A DNA stretch of 64,000 nucleotides from the NCBI RefSeq assembly GCF_026683955.1, contig NZ_CP113343.1, positions 434,001 through 498,000 on the forward strand, in the 5' to 3' direction. Of the stretch, positions 53,419-62,312 are shown piece after piece (positions within the stretch are counted from its first letter, which is position 1; each line of letters begins with the position of its first letter). The notes under the pieces are model-generated. The model was not told the origin of the DNA. It saw nothing but the letters and a program-made list of their open reading frames with translations, and did no database searches. Made by a program: the position numbers and the translations under genes. The DNA is from Arthrobacter sp. MMS18-M83 (GTDB taxonomy: Bacteria; Actinomycetota; Actinomycetes; Actinomycetales; Micrococcaceae).

Positions 53419-54855
53419 ATGCATCATTTTACCCGGCTTTTCCCTGCTGCAGCGGTTGGCTTCACCGGCCAGTCACTGGTGTCCCACGCCGGAACGAAGA
53501 TTCTGACGGAATTGATCGACGCGCTGGGTTTCCGCGGACTCTGCGAGGACCGGCTTGGCCAGTTCGCTCCTTCCGGCGCCCGACACCGGCCCGGCCGGCT
53601 CATCGCTTCCCTGGCCCTGATGCTCGCTGGCGGCGGCGAGCACGTCAGCGACCTGGACATGCTGCGTTCCTCGCCCGGGATCTTCGGGCCGGTGCCCTCG
53701 AACGCGACCGTGTCCCGGTTTTTCGAACGCACCGTCGCCAACCCCGAACTGTTCAGCTACGGCTTCGAGACCCTGACCCGGGAACTGCGGTCCAGGGCCT
53801 GGGACGCTGCAGGGAACTTCGAACCCGGCGGCCAGGCAACCGCCGCCGATCCCTTGATCGTTGACTTGGATGCCACGTTGGTGACCTCGCACAGTGACAA
53901 GGAACTGGCCGCGGGCACGTACAAAGGCGGGTACGGTTTCTCCCCGTTCATCGCCAGCATCGATTACGGCACGGGCAACGGCACCGGGGAAATCCTCGCC
54001 TGCGTGTTGCGGCCCGGCAGCGCGGGGGCGAACAGCGCCGATGACCATATCCGTGTCTTCGAGACCGCCACGGCCCAGTTGCCCGAGAGCTTCTTCCCCG
54101 ATGGGAAGCTGGACGGGCAGAGGATCCTGGTCCGCACCGACAGTGCCGGCGCCTCGCGGAAGTTCCTCTGGCACCTGCACTCCTTGGGCGTGCAGTTCTC
54201 CGTCTCGTATCCGGTCCCGGCAGCCAAAGCCCACATGATCGACTGGATCAACGACAAACAGTACTGGCAACCGGCCCTGGACCAGCACGGGACCGACCGC
54301 ACGAACGCGTGGGTCATCAACGCCACCGAAGTGATCCCGCTGAAGGACTACCCGCCGGGCACGAACATCTACCTGCGGGCCGAGCCGCTGCACCCCGGCG
54401 CGGCCCCGACCCTGCTGGATCTGGACGGGCACCGCATCACCGCGTTCCTGACGAACGCACCGCGCTGGCACGGACCGTTCCTGGATGCCCGGCACCGGGC
54501 CCGGGGCCGGTGCGAGAACCGGATCAAGACCCTGAAGAACACCGGCCTGGGCAAGCTGCCGTTCTACGATTTCGCCGCGAACCAGGCCTGGGCCAACATC
54601 GCCGCCCTGGCATTGAACCTCACCTCCTGGCTGCAGCTCACCGCCCTCCCGGAAGGCCACCACGCCAGGTCCTGGGACATCAAACGCTGGCGCTACCGGC
54701 TCTTCGCGACCGCCGGGAAAATCATCACCCGCGCCCGCCGGAGGACCTTGCTCCTGCCAGACAGGGCACCGGAGAAACAGCTCATCACCGTCCTGCTGGA
54801 CCGGATCAAAGACCTCCCAGCGCGACTGAAAAGCGCCCCGGCAAAGCCTACGTAG
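53419..54855 (+). CDS. IS1380 family transposase
   Basis: 478 residues, intact. LIVDLDATLVTSHSDKELAAGTYKGGYGFSPFIASIDYGTGNG contains the first catalytic Asp. LVRTDSAGASRKFLWHLHSLGVQFSVSYPV has the second, and RGRCENRIKTLKNTGLGKLPFYDFAANQAW the catalytic Glu. These define the DDE transposase of this family. ATG 53419 follows GAGGAGCACC. It appears functional. Confidence 0.93.
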   Translation: MHHFTRLFPAAAVGFTGQSLVSHAGTKILTELIDALGFRGLCEDRLGQFAPSGARHRPGRLIASLALMLAGGGEHVSDLDMLRSSPGIFGPVPSNATVSRFFERTVANPELFSYGFETLTRELRSRAWDAAGNFEPGGQATAADPLIVDLDATLVTSHSDKELAAGTYKGGYGFSPFIASIDYGTGNGTGEILACVLRPGSAGANSADDHIRVFETATAQLPESFFPDGKLDGQRILVRTDSAGASRKFLWHLHSLGVQFSVSYPVPAAKAHMIDWINDKQYWQPALDQHGTDRTNAWVINATEVIPLKDYPPGTNIYLRAEPLHPGAAPTLLDLDGHRITAFLTNAPRWHGPFLDARHRARGRCENRIKTLKNTGLGKLPFYDFAANQAWANIAALALNLTSWLQLTALPEGHHARSWDIKRWRYRLFATAGKIITRARRRTLLLPDRAPEKQLITVLLDRIKDLPARLKSAPAKPT

Positions 54856-55243
54856 CCAGGTCCAAGGTTCCAACCGCCACGACACAGAACAAACACCCAA
54901 CGGAGAAGTGGAAATCCGCGCCGATCCCGGCGGCACCAGGGCCACTCCAGCCCCGCCAAAATCCAGATCACAGCCGATCAGCGATCAACGCCGCCCCCGG
55001 CCGGCCCACCAGCGGCAGATGAAAAATCTGGGCTAATTCCCAAATGCAGACAATTGGATCCACCTTGTGCCAATCAATCAAAAATCTGGTCGACGCATCC
55101 AGTGAAATTCATGATTCTCGGGCTTTGGTCGTTCCAAGTTGCTCGACTACAGTCACCCAAGTCTCTTGCGAAACCCATTCCCCTCCCGGTCAAAGGCCCG
55201 AAGCGCCGCCGAGCGGAGTTGGTCATCGTGCCAAAATAGAGCC
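54856..55243. other. 3' end of the IS element and following gap
   Basis: Contains the IS1380 right end (to about 55035), then about 200 bases upstream of the SRPBCC gene, where no other feature is seen. Confidence 0.5.
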
Positions 55244-55756
55244 ATGTCCTCTCGCCTCTTCGACCTCAGTTCCAAATGGCACCTCCCCGCCACCCCTGAA
55301 GCCGTGTGGGCCATCATCGCAGACATCGACATGAGCTGGCCCAAGTGGTGGCCGCACTGCAGCTTCGCGGCACCGCTAGTCCGAACCGAGGCCAAGAGCA
55401 ACTCTCAGGAGGACATCCTCAAAGCAACTACCGCCTACCTCAACTTCAAGGCATCCCTGGGTTACACCCTCACCATCAGCATCCACCCAACTGAGGTCAC
55501 CGCCCCAAAGGAAATTGAGTTCGACGCCGGCGGCCATCTCGAGGGCACCGGCAAGGTCACCCTTATCCCGGAAGCAAACGACAAAGCCACGCGTTTGGAC
55601 ATCGAATGGCGGGTGCGCCCCACCCACCGTTGGATGCAGCTACTCACGCCGATCGCGGCCCCGGCCTTCACAGCAGCCCACACCCTCATGATGCGCCAGG
55701 GCGAAAAGGGCCTGCTCCGGGCCTTGGGCGAAGGTGCCCCAAAAAAGACAAAGTAG
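55244..55756 (+). CDS. SRPBCC (START/polyketide-cyclase-like) lipid-binding fold protein
   Basis: 170 residues. It starts MSSRLFDLSSKWHLPATPEAVWAIIADIDMSWPKWWP, the usual N-terminal strand and helix of this fold, followed by alternating strands and the long C-terminal helix (AAPAFTAAHTLMMRQGEKGLLRAL). Such proteins bind hydrophobic ligands. No ribosome binding site is seen before ATG 55244. It precedes the MpaB-like gene by 120 bases. Confidence 0.78.
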   Translation: MSSRLFDLSSKWHLPATPEAVWAIIADIDMSWPKWWPHCSFAAPLVRTEAKSNSQEDILKATTAYLNFKASLGYTLTISIHPTEVTAPKEIEFDAGGHLEGTGKVTLIPEANDKATRLDIEWRVRPTHRWMQLLTPIAAPAFTAAHTLMMRQGEKGLLRALGEGAPKKTK

Positions 55757-55878
55757 ACCCGTCTACACGTTAACTAGCCACGCGATAGCAACGGTTCTAC
55801 CATGGAATAGGTCCGCTTAGCTGGGGAGCTGGAGCCCAGCTTCGAACGCGGACTTCGGACACGGCGAACGGGGGCACT

Positions 55879-56772
55879 GTGAACATCAACACCACCCTCG
55901 CCGCGAGCCTCCACCGCCAGCAAACCGCCTCCCCCAGCGACTGGGAGACCACATTCCGCCAGGTGGCGCTCTTCGATCTCGCTGCGGACATGGAACTCGG
56001 GTTCTTCCTCGCGTACTACCGCAACTTCGCCATCCCAAGCATCGCAGCGACCCTCCATACCAATGCCGAGATCCAGCAGCGCCCCATGAAGCGCTCGTAC
56101 GACACGGCCATCGTCATCTACGAGCTCATCGCCAGCGGCCTGGACAGCGACCGCGGCCGCACCATGGCCGAGTTGCTCAACCGTGTGCACCGCAACGTAC
56201 CCGGAAGCAAGGACGACTTCCTCTACGTCCTCCTCACACTGCTGGTCGTACCGATCCGCTGGATCCAAAAACATGCCTGGCGTCAAGCCACAACAGCTGA
56301 GCTCGCGGCCGCCTCACACTTCTTCACGGAACTGGGCACCCGCATGAATATCACCGACATGCCGGCCACCTACGCGGAAGCCGAGGAATTCTTCGACCAC
56401 TACGAGGCCACCCATATCGCTCCGTCGGCCGAAGGCCAACTCCTCATGGACAGCACAGTCCGGGTTTTCCAGAGCCGGCTACCAGCTCCCCTGCGCCCCC
56501 TGGCGAAACCGCTCATAAGCACAATGCTCGACGACGACCGCCTCACCGACGCGCTCGGCCTCCCCCGAGCGGGCCGGATCTCCCGAACAGCCCTCAAAAC
56601 CGGACTCGCCGCACGCAACGCGATCCACCGCAGCCGTCCGCTGAAAACCAAACCACATTTCACCCCCGGTCACGCCGGCTCGAGCCTGTACCCCAGCGGG
56701 TACACACTGGACCAGATCGGCCCGGTCAACGTTCCGTCCTCACGTGTCCCGTCCGGCAATGAACTACCGTGA
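55879..56772 (+). CDS. MpaB/DUF2236-like oxygenase family protein
   Basis: 297 residues. The core shows ELGFFLAYYRNFAIPSIAATLHTNAEIQQRPMKRSYDTAIVIYELIASG, FLYVLLTLLVVPIRWIQKHAWR and EFFDHYEATHIAPS, which match the MpaB/rubber-oxygenase-type family whose characterised members include Lcp haem oxygenases. The His in LHTN and a later Arg-Trp may be haem- or substrate-linked (inference). GTG 55879 is the likely start. The 3' end overlaps the ImmA-like gene by 14 bases. Confidence 0.75.
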   Translation: MNINTTLAASLHRQQTASPSDWETTFRQVALFDLAADMELGFFLAYYRNFAIPSIAATLHTNAEIQQRPMKRSYDTAIVIYELIASGLDSDRGRTMAELLNRVHRNVPGSKDDFLYVLLTLLVVPIRWIQKHAWRQATTAELAAASHFFTELGTRMNITDMPATYAEAEEFFDHYEATHIAPSAEGQLLMDSTVRVFQSRLPAPLRPLAKPLISTMLDDDRLTDALGLPRAGRISRTALKTGLAARNAIHRSRPLKTKPHFTPGHAGSSLYPSGYTLDQIGPVNVPSSRVPSGNELP

Positions 56773-57244
56773 AGCCCGCAAAATAGCGAGGAAGGCAGAA
56801 CACGCGTTCAGCTTGCCCAACGACGCCACGCTGCAGCTCATCCACGAGAAACTTGAGCAAAAACGCGGCAGGACCATCACGGTGGAAGAGCTTCCCGAAT
56901 TAGCCGGTGAAGAACTCTGCGGGATCTGGCTTATCTGCGAGGACCAGGACATCGTCCTCCACGCACCGACTAGGTCCGACTGGCACCGGCAACAGATCAT
57001 CCTCCACGAATTCAGCCACATGATCCTCGACCACGATCTTGATGGCCAAAGCAGCGAATTGGCCAAAAGCCTCCTCCCCGACCTCGACCCCGAACGGGTG
57101 CTGCGCGCCCTCGCCCGTAGCAGCTACACCGACAACGCAGAACTCACCGCTGAAGCCCTCGCCGATCAGCTGGCAACACGCATCATCAACAGCGACGCCG
57201 GTACGCCGCCGGAGCCGTTGGCGTTCCGCAAAGTGTTCGGCTGA
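56759..57244 (+). CDS. ImmA/IrrE-like zinc metallopeptidase family protein
   Basis: 161 residues. The HExxH motif is in IILHEFSHMILDHD at about residues 84-97. LPNDATLQLIHEKLEQKRGRTITVEEL is a typical N-terminal stretch. Relatives cleave phage or stress repressors, or act as toxin components next to HTH regulators. No HTH gene is adjacent here. ATG 56759 lies inside the MpaB-like gene, and the TGA overlaps the ATG of the next gene. Confidence 0.78.
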   Translation: MNYREARKIARKAEHAFSLPNDATLQLIHEKLEQKRGRTITVEELPELAGEELCGIWLICEDQDIVLHAPTRSDWHRQQIILHEFSHMILDHDLDGQSSELAKSLLPDLDPERVLRALARSSYTDNAELTAEALADQLATRIINSDAGTPPEPLAFRKVFG

Positions 57245-58248
57245 TGGAGTACGTCCCGGCAGCCACCCTCTGGGTATTGACGATCCTCCGGCTGCCGGCA
57301 GCGCTCGATCCACACCGCGGCAGCGTCTTCCGTGCGACCATCCTCGCTGCAGTCGCCTGCACCCTGTACATCCCGGCGGTCTACTACGGCGTGGATCCGT
57401 TGCTCGGCGGCCGGAACCACGTCGGTCTGGTGACTCTTTTGTCTCTGCTCCTGGGATTCTGGCAATTCCGGACGGCCATCCTACTGGCGGCGGTTGAAGA
57501 CAGTGAAGTACGACGTCGGCAACTCGCCTTCGGTCGGTGGGCTGCGGTCATCTCGTGCTCGGCAGTGACGGCAGGATTTCTCACGAGCCGCGCCGACGCC
57601 ACTGATCCCAACTTGCCTCTGACCTACGGCGACCAACCAGGGATGGCGGTGTTCCTCTGGAGCGGGTCCGCGTTCATCATGTGGATTTGTCTCGATATCG
57701 CACGGGTGTGCCATGACAATGTCCCCAGCATGCGGGCGCGTGCATTCCGATCTGCCTTCGTCCTCATCGCCATCGGATGCGTCCTCTTTGCTTTGGTCCT
57801 CGTCGACCGTCTGGTCTATGGAGTCCTAACGAAGATCGACGGCGCTGCCAGCCCTTCTGCGGCCGTCCTGACCGTCCTCTATTGGGTGGGCGAAACGTTT
57901 GCAGTTCTCCTGGTGGGCCTCGGGCTGCTTCTCCCCCGGCTCGAAGGCCAGCTAAAACACGGCAGATTCCTACTCCATGTCCGGCTCTTGCTATTGGAAA
58001 TCGGGCCGATCTGGAACCGTGTGGCTTTCACCCACCACGACTTGATCCTCGAGAAGCGACGGGCCAGCGCGCTCATCGTCCTCAGCCGGCACGCCGAAAC
58101 ACAGCTCCATCGCCGACTGGTCGAAATCCGCGACTGTGAAATGGCCAGCCCCACGATAGACGGGCGCCTCGACGCACACGACCGCTCCGTCGTCGAACGC
58201 GCCGAACTCGCCCTCGAGAGACGCTCCGGCGCACGGCTCACACCATAG
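57244..58248 (+). CDS. MAB_1171c-type membrane protein (putative transporter, DUF6545)
   Basis: 334 residues with seven or so membrane helices in the first 230 residues (VPAATLWVLTILRLP to FAVLLVGLGLLLP). A helical cytoplasmic C-terminal domain follows: LLLLEIGPIWNRVAF, LHRRLVEIRDC, DAHDRSVVERAELALERR. The order ImmA-like, then MAB_1171c-like, is typical of this family in actinobacteria as I recall it. Its biochemical role is unknown. Confidence 0.75.
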   Translation: MEYVPAATLWVLTILRLPAALDPHRGSVFRATILAAVACTLYIPAVYYGVDPLLGGRNHVGLVTLLSLLLGFWQFRTAILLAAVEDSEVRRRQLAFGRWAAVISCSAVTAGFLTSRADATDPNLPLTYGDQPGMAVFLWSGSAFIMWICLDIARVCHDNVPSMRARAFRSAFVLIAIGCVLFALVLVDRLVYGVLTKIDGAASPSAAVLTVLYWVGETFAVLLVGLGLLLPRLEGQLKHGRFLLHVRLLLLEIGPIWNRVAFTHHDLILEKRRASALIVLSRHAETQLHRRLVEIRDCEMASPTIDGRLDAHDRSVVERAELALERRSGARLTP

Positions 58249-58570
58249 ATTCCGTTCGTACGTCACGAGGCTCGAGCGTCATGCCGCGCTGCCCCGACGC
58301 AGCTATGAATAGCCAGAAGATTCTTCGCTGTTTGTCATTCTGATGCTCGATCATTGCTGGGCGGGACCTCCGCGCAACCAGGGCGCCACGCGCCGCTCCC
58401 AATCCAAAACTTCGCTCGGCGCTCCGCTTATTTCCTCGCGAACTTTTGGATCGTTCCCGGTTCCCCAAGTTGCACTCCGGCCCCTCATGCCCAGCGGTGA
58501 ATCCTCTACCAGAACGACGCCGAAAGCTAACGCCCACGGCTGACGCTGCCGCCTCTGAAGGAGAAGGATC
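58249..58570. other. gap with no supported gene
   Basis: Nothing beyond the strong GAAGGAGAAGGA ribosome binding site of the following DUF4192 gene was recognised. Confidence 0.45.
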
Positions 58571-59608
58571 ATGGAAACGCTCACCATCAAAACCCCTGCC
58601 GATGTCCTCAGCTTCATCGGCCACACCCTCGGCTTCTGGCCGCAGGAAAGCCTCGTTTGCATCACCCTGGACACCAACCACATCGGCGTGACCCTCCGGG
58701 TGGACCTCCCCAAGCACGACGGCGGCGAACTCGCCTACGCGCGAACCGTCGCCGGCTACCTCGCCAACGACACGAACGCCACCAGTGCTTTGTTTGCCGT
58801 CTACACCTCGGCCGCGCCAACAGCCGGCCAGGACAAACCATATGCATCAGTCATCGCCGCCCTGACCGGCGCGCTGGCGGAGCGACACATCACCATCCGC
58901 GACGGCCTCCTCGTCGGAGACCAGAAAGTTTCACCGTACGACGACGAGCCAAGCCTTGATCGTGCCCTACCCCTGTCGATGGTCGACTCCAGCGAGATCA
59001 ACGCCGAGCTTGTCTACCGCGGAAGTGCGGTCGCACGAACCGGTCGGATCGTTTTGCCGGCATCGAACAAAAGGACAACAGCGTTTGATGCCGTTGAAGG
59101 CCACATTGAATCGATCGGAAGGTGCCACGACCACAGCGCAATCGAGAAGGCACGCACTCTCTGGGCAGGCATCCTCGGGGCCAAAACCTACCCGAGCGAC
59201 GACCAAACCATCGCCCTGATCGCTAACTTCCAGTTCGCCGCAATCCGCGACCAACTCATCGCCGACATCCCAGGCGTAGACGGCCCCATGGAACAAATCC
59301 TTCTGGCTCAGACTCCTGGCAAGCCGCAGTGGGACCGCGTCGAATGGGCACAGCAAATACTGCTTCACGCCTACACCCACAGCAGTACCAAACACTCAGC
59401 ACCTCTGCTCACCGCCATCGGCTACATCAACTGGTGGGAAGGCCGGGGAAGCAAAGCCCACCAATTCATGCAACTCGCCCTGGAAGCAGACCCCAGCTAC
59501 CGCTTGGCAAAGCTCAGCGACCAACTCCTCAGCTACGGAATGCTCGCCGGCTGGAATATGGACAAGAACACGGCCTACCGGACTCGGGGGCTGGGAACGT
59601 CGGATTGA
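58571..59608 (+). CDS. DUF4192 family protein
   Basis: 345 residues. IKTPADVLSFIGHTLGFWPQESLVCITLD is the family signature at the N-terminus; YINWWEGRGSKAHQFMQLALEADPSYRLAKLSDQLL near the C-terminus is the conserved end. DUF4192 proteins are common in Actinobacteria and of unknown function. The ATG at 58571 has an ideal ribosome binding site. Confidence 0.87.
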   Translation: METLTIKTPADVLSFIGHTLGFWPQESLVCITLDTNHIGVTLRVDLPKHDGGELAYARTVAGYLANDTNATSALFAVYTSAAPTAGQDKPYASVIAALTGALAERHITIRDGLLVGDQKVSPYDDEPSLDRALPLSMVDSSEINAELVYRGSAVARTGRIVLPASNKRTTAFDAVEGHIESIGRCHDHSAIEKARTLWAGILGAKTYPSDDQTIALIANFQFAAIRDQLIADIPGVDGPMEQILLAQTPGKPQWDRVEWAQQILLHAYTHSSTKHSAPLLTAIGYINWWEGRGSKAHQFMQLALEADPSYRLAKLSDQLLSYGMLAGWNMDKNTAYRTRGLGTSD

Positions 59609-60020
59609 CGAAAGGTCCATTACCGGGCCAGTTGACCAGGACGAGTTTCGTTTAATGCAAGAACTCGTGTCCGTTGTGGATTGCCACTCTAGTTGGCGAA
59701 GTGCCGGATGATTCTGCGGACCTTATCAGCTATCTGGCAACTCATCCTTGGATTGTCGGTCACATCTGGCACCGGCGGCTCTCTGTTGATCTCAACGAGC
59801 ATCTGAACTTCGACACCGTCGCTAGGACAGTTCCCCAATCGACGCGCCTGGGCGACCTGTTGACTTGGCAGAACGAGGGATACGTCGTCATCGCCGTCCG
59901 GCCACACGGGCCGATGCTGCGCCGCCTTGCCGATACCGACACCGTATGGGTGGACGTGCCCTCCCTTACCCACGAAATCACTGTGGCTGACCGACCTGAG
60001 CCCGGTGACCAAGACCGATT
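59609..60020. other. decayed sequence, partly open frame
   Basis: A frame from about 59680 encodes DSADLISYLATHPWIVGHIWHRRLSVDLNEHLNF and WQNEGYVVIAVRPHGPMLRRLADTDTVWVDVPSLTHEI. It may be the N-terminal part of the transposase remnant that follows, but no known family could be named. Confidence 0.35.
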
Positions 60021-60280
60021 TGGAAACCGCCTGCTGGTGGGTCGGACTCCGATGCATCGGGCGCAGTCCCCCGCCCCGGCTACGGTTCTGGCGCCTCCAA
60101 ACAAAGCCGCGAAGCCCTCAAGGTCAGCGAGCTATCTGTCGCCGGCTATAAGGCATCCGTGCGTAGCGTTCAGCGGAAACAGCAGCAATATGCGAGGCAC
60201 GGTGTCGACGGACTCACCGACCGCCGGATCCACACGCGGACTGATGATGGCCACGTCCACTCAAACAAGGGGCACCTGTA
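60021..60280 (+). pseudogene. Mu/TniA-type transposase N-terminal remnant
   Basis: One frame gives SELSVAGYKASVRSVQRKQQQYARHGVDGLTDRR, which resembles the N-terminal helix-turn-helix region of Mu/Tn552-like transposases ('...QRYARHGVDGLVDRR'). It is followed by unrelated sequence and a stop; the catalytic core is absent. Confidence 0.5.
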
Positions 60281-60499
60281 GAGCGTTCGGCCGGGCCGAT
60301 AATGGACCTCAGCGCCGGCCAGGAGGCCGGGACGCCGCGTTAGCCATCTGCCGCGGCGACGCACCCCTGCCGGGCGTCCCGGCCTGACCCGGCGACAAGG
60401 TACGCATCGGCAGGACCCGAACCTCTCACGACAGAACTGTCTGCCGAACCTCCCGCGAACCTTGCATCCTCGGCAGTAGCTGGAACTTCCACACCTTCA
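60281..60499. other. gap between transposase remnants
   Basis: No gene or strong repeat found; the junction between the Mu-type remnant and the IS110 remnant must lie here. Confidence 0.4.
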
Positions 60500-61219
60500 A
60501 ATGTGGCTCCAGGCCCTGATCGAGGGCCAGAACGACCCGGCAGCGCTGGCCGATCTCGCGAAACGGAGCACGCGACGGAAGATCCCCGCGCTGACGGAGG
60601 CGCTGACCGGCCGCTTCAACGCCCACCACGCATTCATGGCCCGGCTGTTCCTGAACCGGATCGACGCCCCCAGCAAGGACATCGCCACCCTCGACGCGCG
60701 GATCGATGAGCTCATGCAGCCTTTTAGCGCCGCCCGGGAACTGCTGGCGACAATCCCGGGCATCATCAGCCGAACCGCCGAGGTCATCATCGCCGAAACC
60801 GGGGCGGACATGTCCGTTTCCCCGCTGCTGCGCACCTGGCATCCTGGGCCGGCACCGCGCCGGGGGCCAACGAATCCGCCGGGCGGGTCAAATCGACCAA
60901 GACCAGGCCCGGGAACCGCTACCTGAAACGGGCCCTGGGCACCGCCGCAATGACCGCGGCCCGATCACAGACCACCTATCTCGGCGCGAAATACAGGCGC
61001 ATCAAGTCCCGGCGCGGGCCAATGAAAGCACTCGTCGCCGTCGAGCATTCCATCCTCATCGCCATCTGGCACATGCTCAACACCGGCGAATGCTACGCCG
61101 ATCCGGGCCCGGACTATTACACCCGACGCCAGCCCCTACGCAGCAAGGAAAGAGCCATCCAACAACTCGAAAGTCTCGGCTACCAGTTCACCCTCGAACC
61201 GCTCCAGCACACCGCATAA
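60500..61219 (+). pseudogene. IS110 family transposase remnant
   Basis: The C-terminal Transposase_20 part is recognisable: FSAARELLATIPGIISRTAEVIIAETGADM, then, after a one-base loss near 60817, HLASWAGTAPGANESAGRVKSTKTRPGNRYLKRAL and AARSQTTYLGAKYRRIKSRRG. The N-terminal DEDD nuclease domain is missing. The element cannot move by itself. Confidence 0.82.
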
Positions 61220-61273
61220 CCCGCACACTGACGTCCAACCCCGGGCCACAGCCGCGACCACACAATTTTCGCG

Positions 61274-62182
61274 TCAGCTGACGGGGCTCAATTCGCTCGA
61301 CAGGGCAGTGAATGCTTCGTGCCACTTGGCGACTGGTCGGCCGACCTCGTTGGCGACGTCAATGACCTGCTGCACCATCTCTGCGTTTGTCGTGCCGACT
61401 ACGCGGAGCGGGTCTTCCTGGCCGGTGCGGATGTTGCCACCCTTTTCGATGGCGTACTTCAGCAGGTCGCTCTTCAGTATTTCTCCGCCCATTAAAGAGA
61501 CGAACCAGGGGATGTTTGCTCCATCGATAAGGTCGAGGTAAAGGTCCAGGGCCTCTTTGGTGGGCGGCAGTCCGAAGGTTGATCCGGACCCCTTGGCGCC
61601 CCAGGCGGGCCCTCCCGCAAAGTAGAACTTCGCCACGGTACCAGGGGTGAATTTGCCGGCGGCTCCCAGCGAGCGTACCCAGGTCAGGAATCCTGGGTTG
61701 AAGATGCCGAGAGAGACCGGGACGCCGAACTTATGGGATAGTTCGACCATCTTGGTGGCTTGGCTGAATGTGGTTCCGCTGACGATGGACCCCGTCATTA
61801 GCCCTTCCTTATCGGCCCTGCCGTGTTCGGTGGTGCCTGGGTCGAAGGCAAACATGGTCATCTGTCCCGACTCGTGAAGCGGGCGCAGGTGGCGCATCTG
61901 TTCCTCGACTTTGTGTCCAGGCATGTACGCGGGGTAGAGCAGGGCGCCGGGGTGCTCGGAGAGGACGCGTCGGTTGATATCGATAACCTGGGCAATCGCG
62001 TCGTCCAGGCCGAGGCTGAAGTCGTGATGGATGTGGACGATCCCGGCTCCGGCTGCCAAGCAGTTCTTGGCCTCGGTTACGATGCCCGCGGTGGTCTGTT
62101 CTTCGCCGCCGGTGTTGGCGACGACGCCTGACATTGCCGTTTCGATGACGAGCGGGCGCTCGAGTTGCACGTTCTTGGACAT
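61274..62182 (-). CDS. 3-keto-5-aminohexanoate cleavage (BKACE) family enzyme
   Basis: 302 residues, a zinc-dependent TIM barrel. The metal motif HIHHD is at about residues 50-54 after AAGAGIV. Other conserved parts are FDPGTTEHG, GIFNPGFL and VSLMGGEIL near the end, with the EDPL substrate loop after it. BKACE enzymes condense a beta-keto acid with acetyl-CoA to give a CoA ester and acetoacetate. Substrate unknown. It is probably transcribed with the M20 amidohydrolase gene upstream. Confidence 0.88.
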   Translation of the reverse strand: MSKNVQLERPLVIETAMSGVVANTGGEEQTTAGIVTEAKNCLAAGAGIVHIHHDFSLGLDDAIAQVIDINRRVLSEHPGALLYPAYMPGHKVEEQMRHLRPLHESGQMTMFAFDPGTTEHGRADKEGLMTGSIVSGTTFSQATKMVELSHKFGVPVSLGIFNPGFLTWVRSLGAAGKFTPGTVAKFYFAGGPAWGAKGSGSTFGLPPTKEALDLYLDLIDGANIPWFVSLMGGEILKSDLLKYAIEKGGNIRTGQEDPLRVVGTTNAEMVQQVIDVANEVGRPVAKWHEAFTALSSELSPVS

Positions 62183-62312
62183 GACTCATTCCTTACTTGT
62201 TATTCCGGGTGGACCGACGTTGGCCCATTATCGGGGTTGTTCTTATGGACAGGTTTGAGAGGTGGCGCCAGGTCCTGGTCGGCTGAGTCATCCAGCCCGA
62301 GCAGCTTGAGCC

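Larger units (their letters stand above)
53295..55035 (+). mobile_element. IS1380-family insertion sequence
   Basis: One transposase gene flanked by imperfect terminal repeats. The left end reads TAACCCGGGGTTTTCGTGGC and the right end (reverse complement) TAGCCCAGATTTTTCATCTG, sharing TARCCC and TTTTC. Boundaries are good to a few bases; no clear four-base target duplication was seen, so the element may have recombined. Nested hairpins lie just before the transposase start. Confidence 0.8.

Noticed and set aside
53200..55100. Exact IS1380 target-site duplication
   Set aside because: No identical four-base flanks could be found at either likely boundary.
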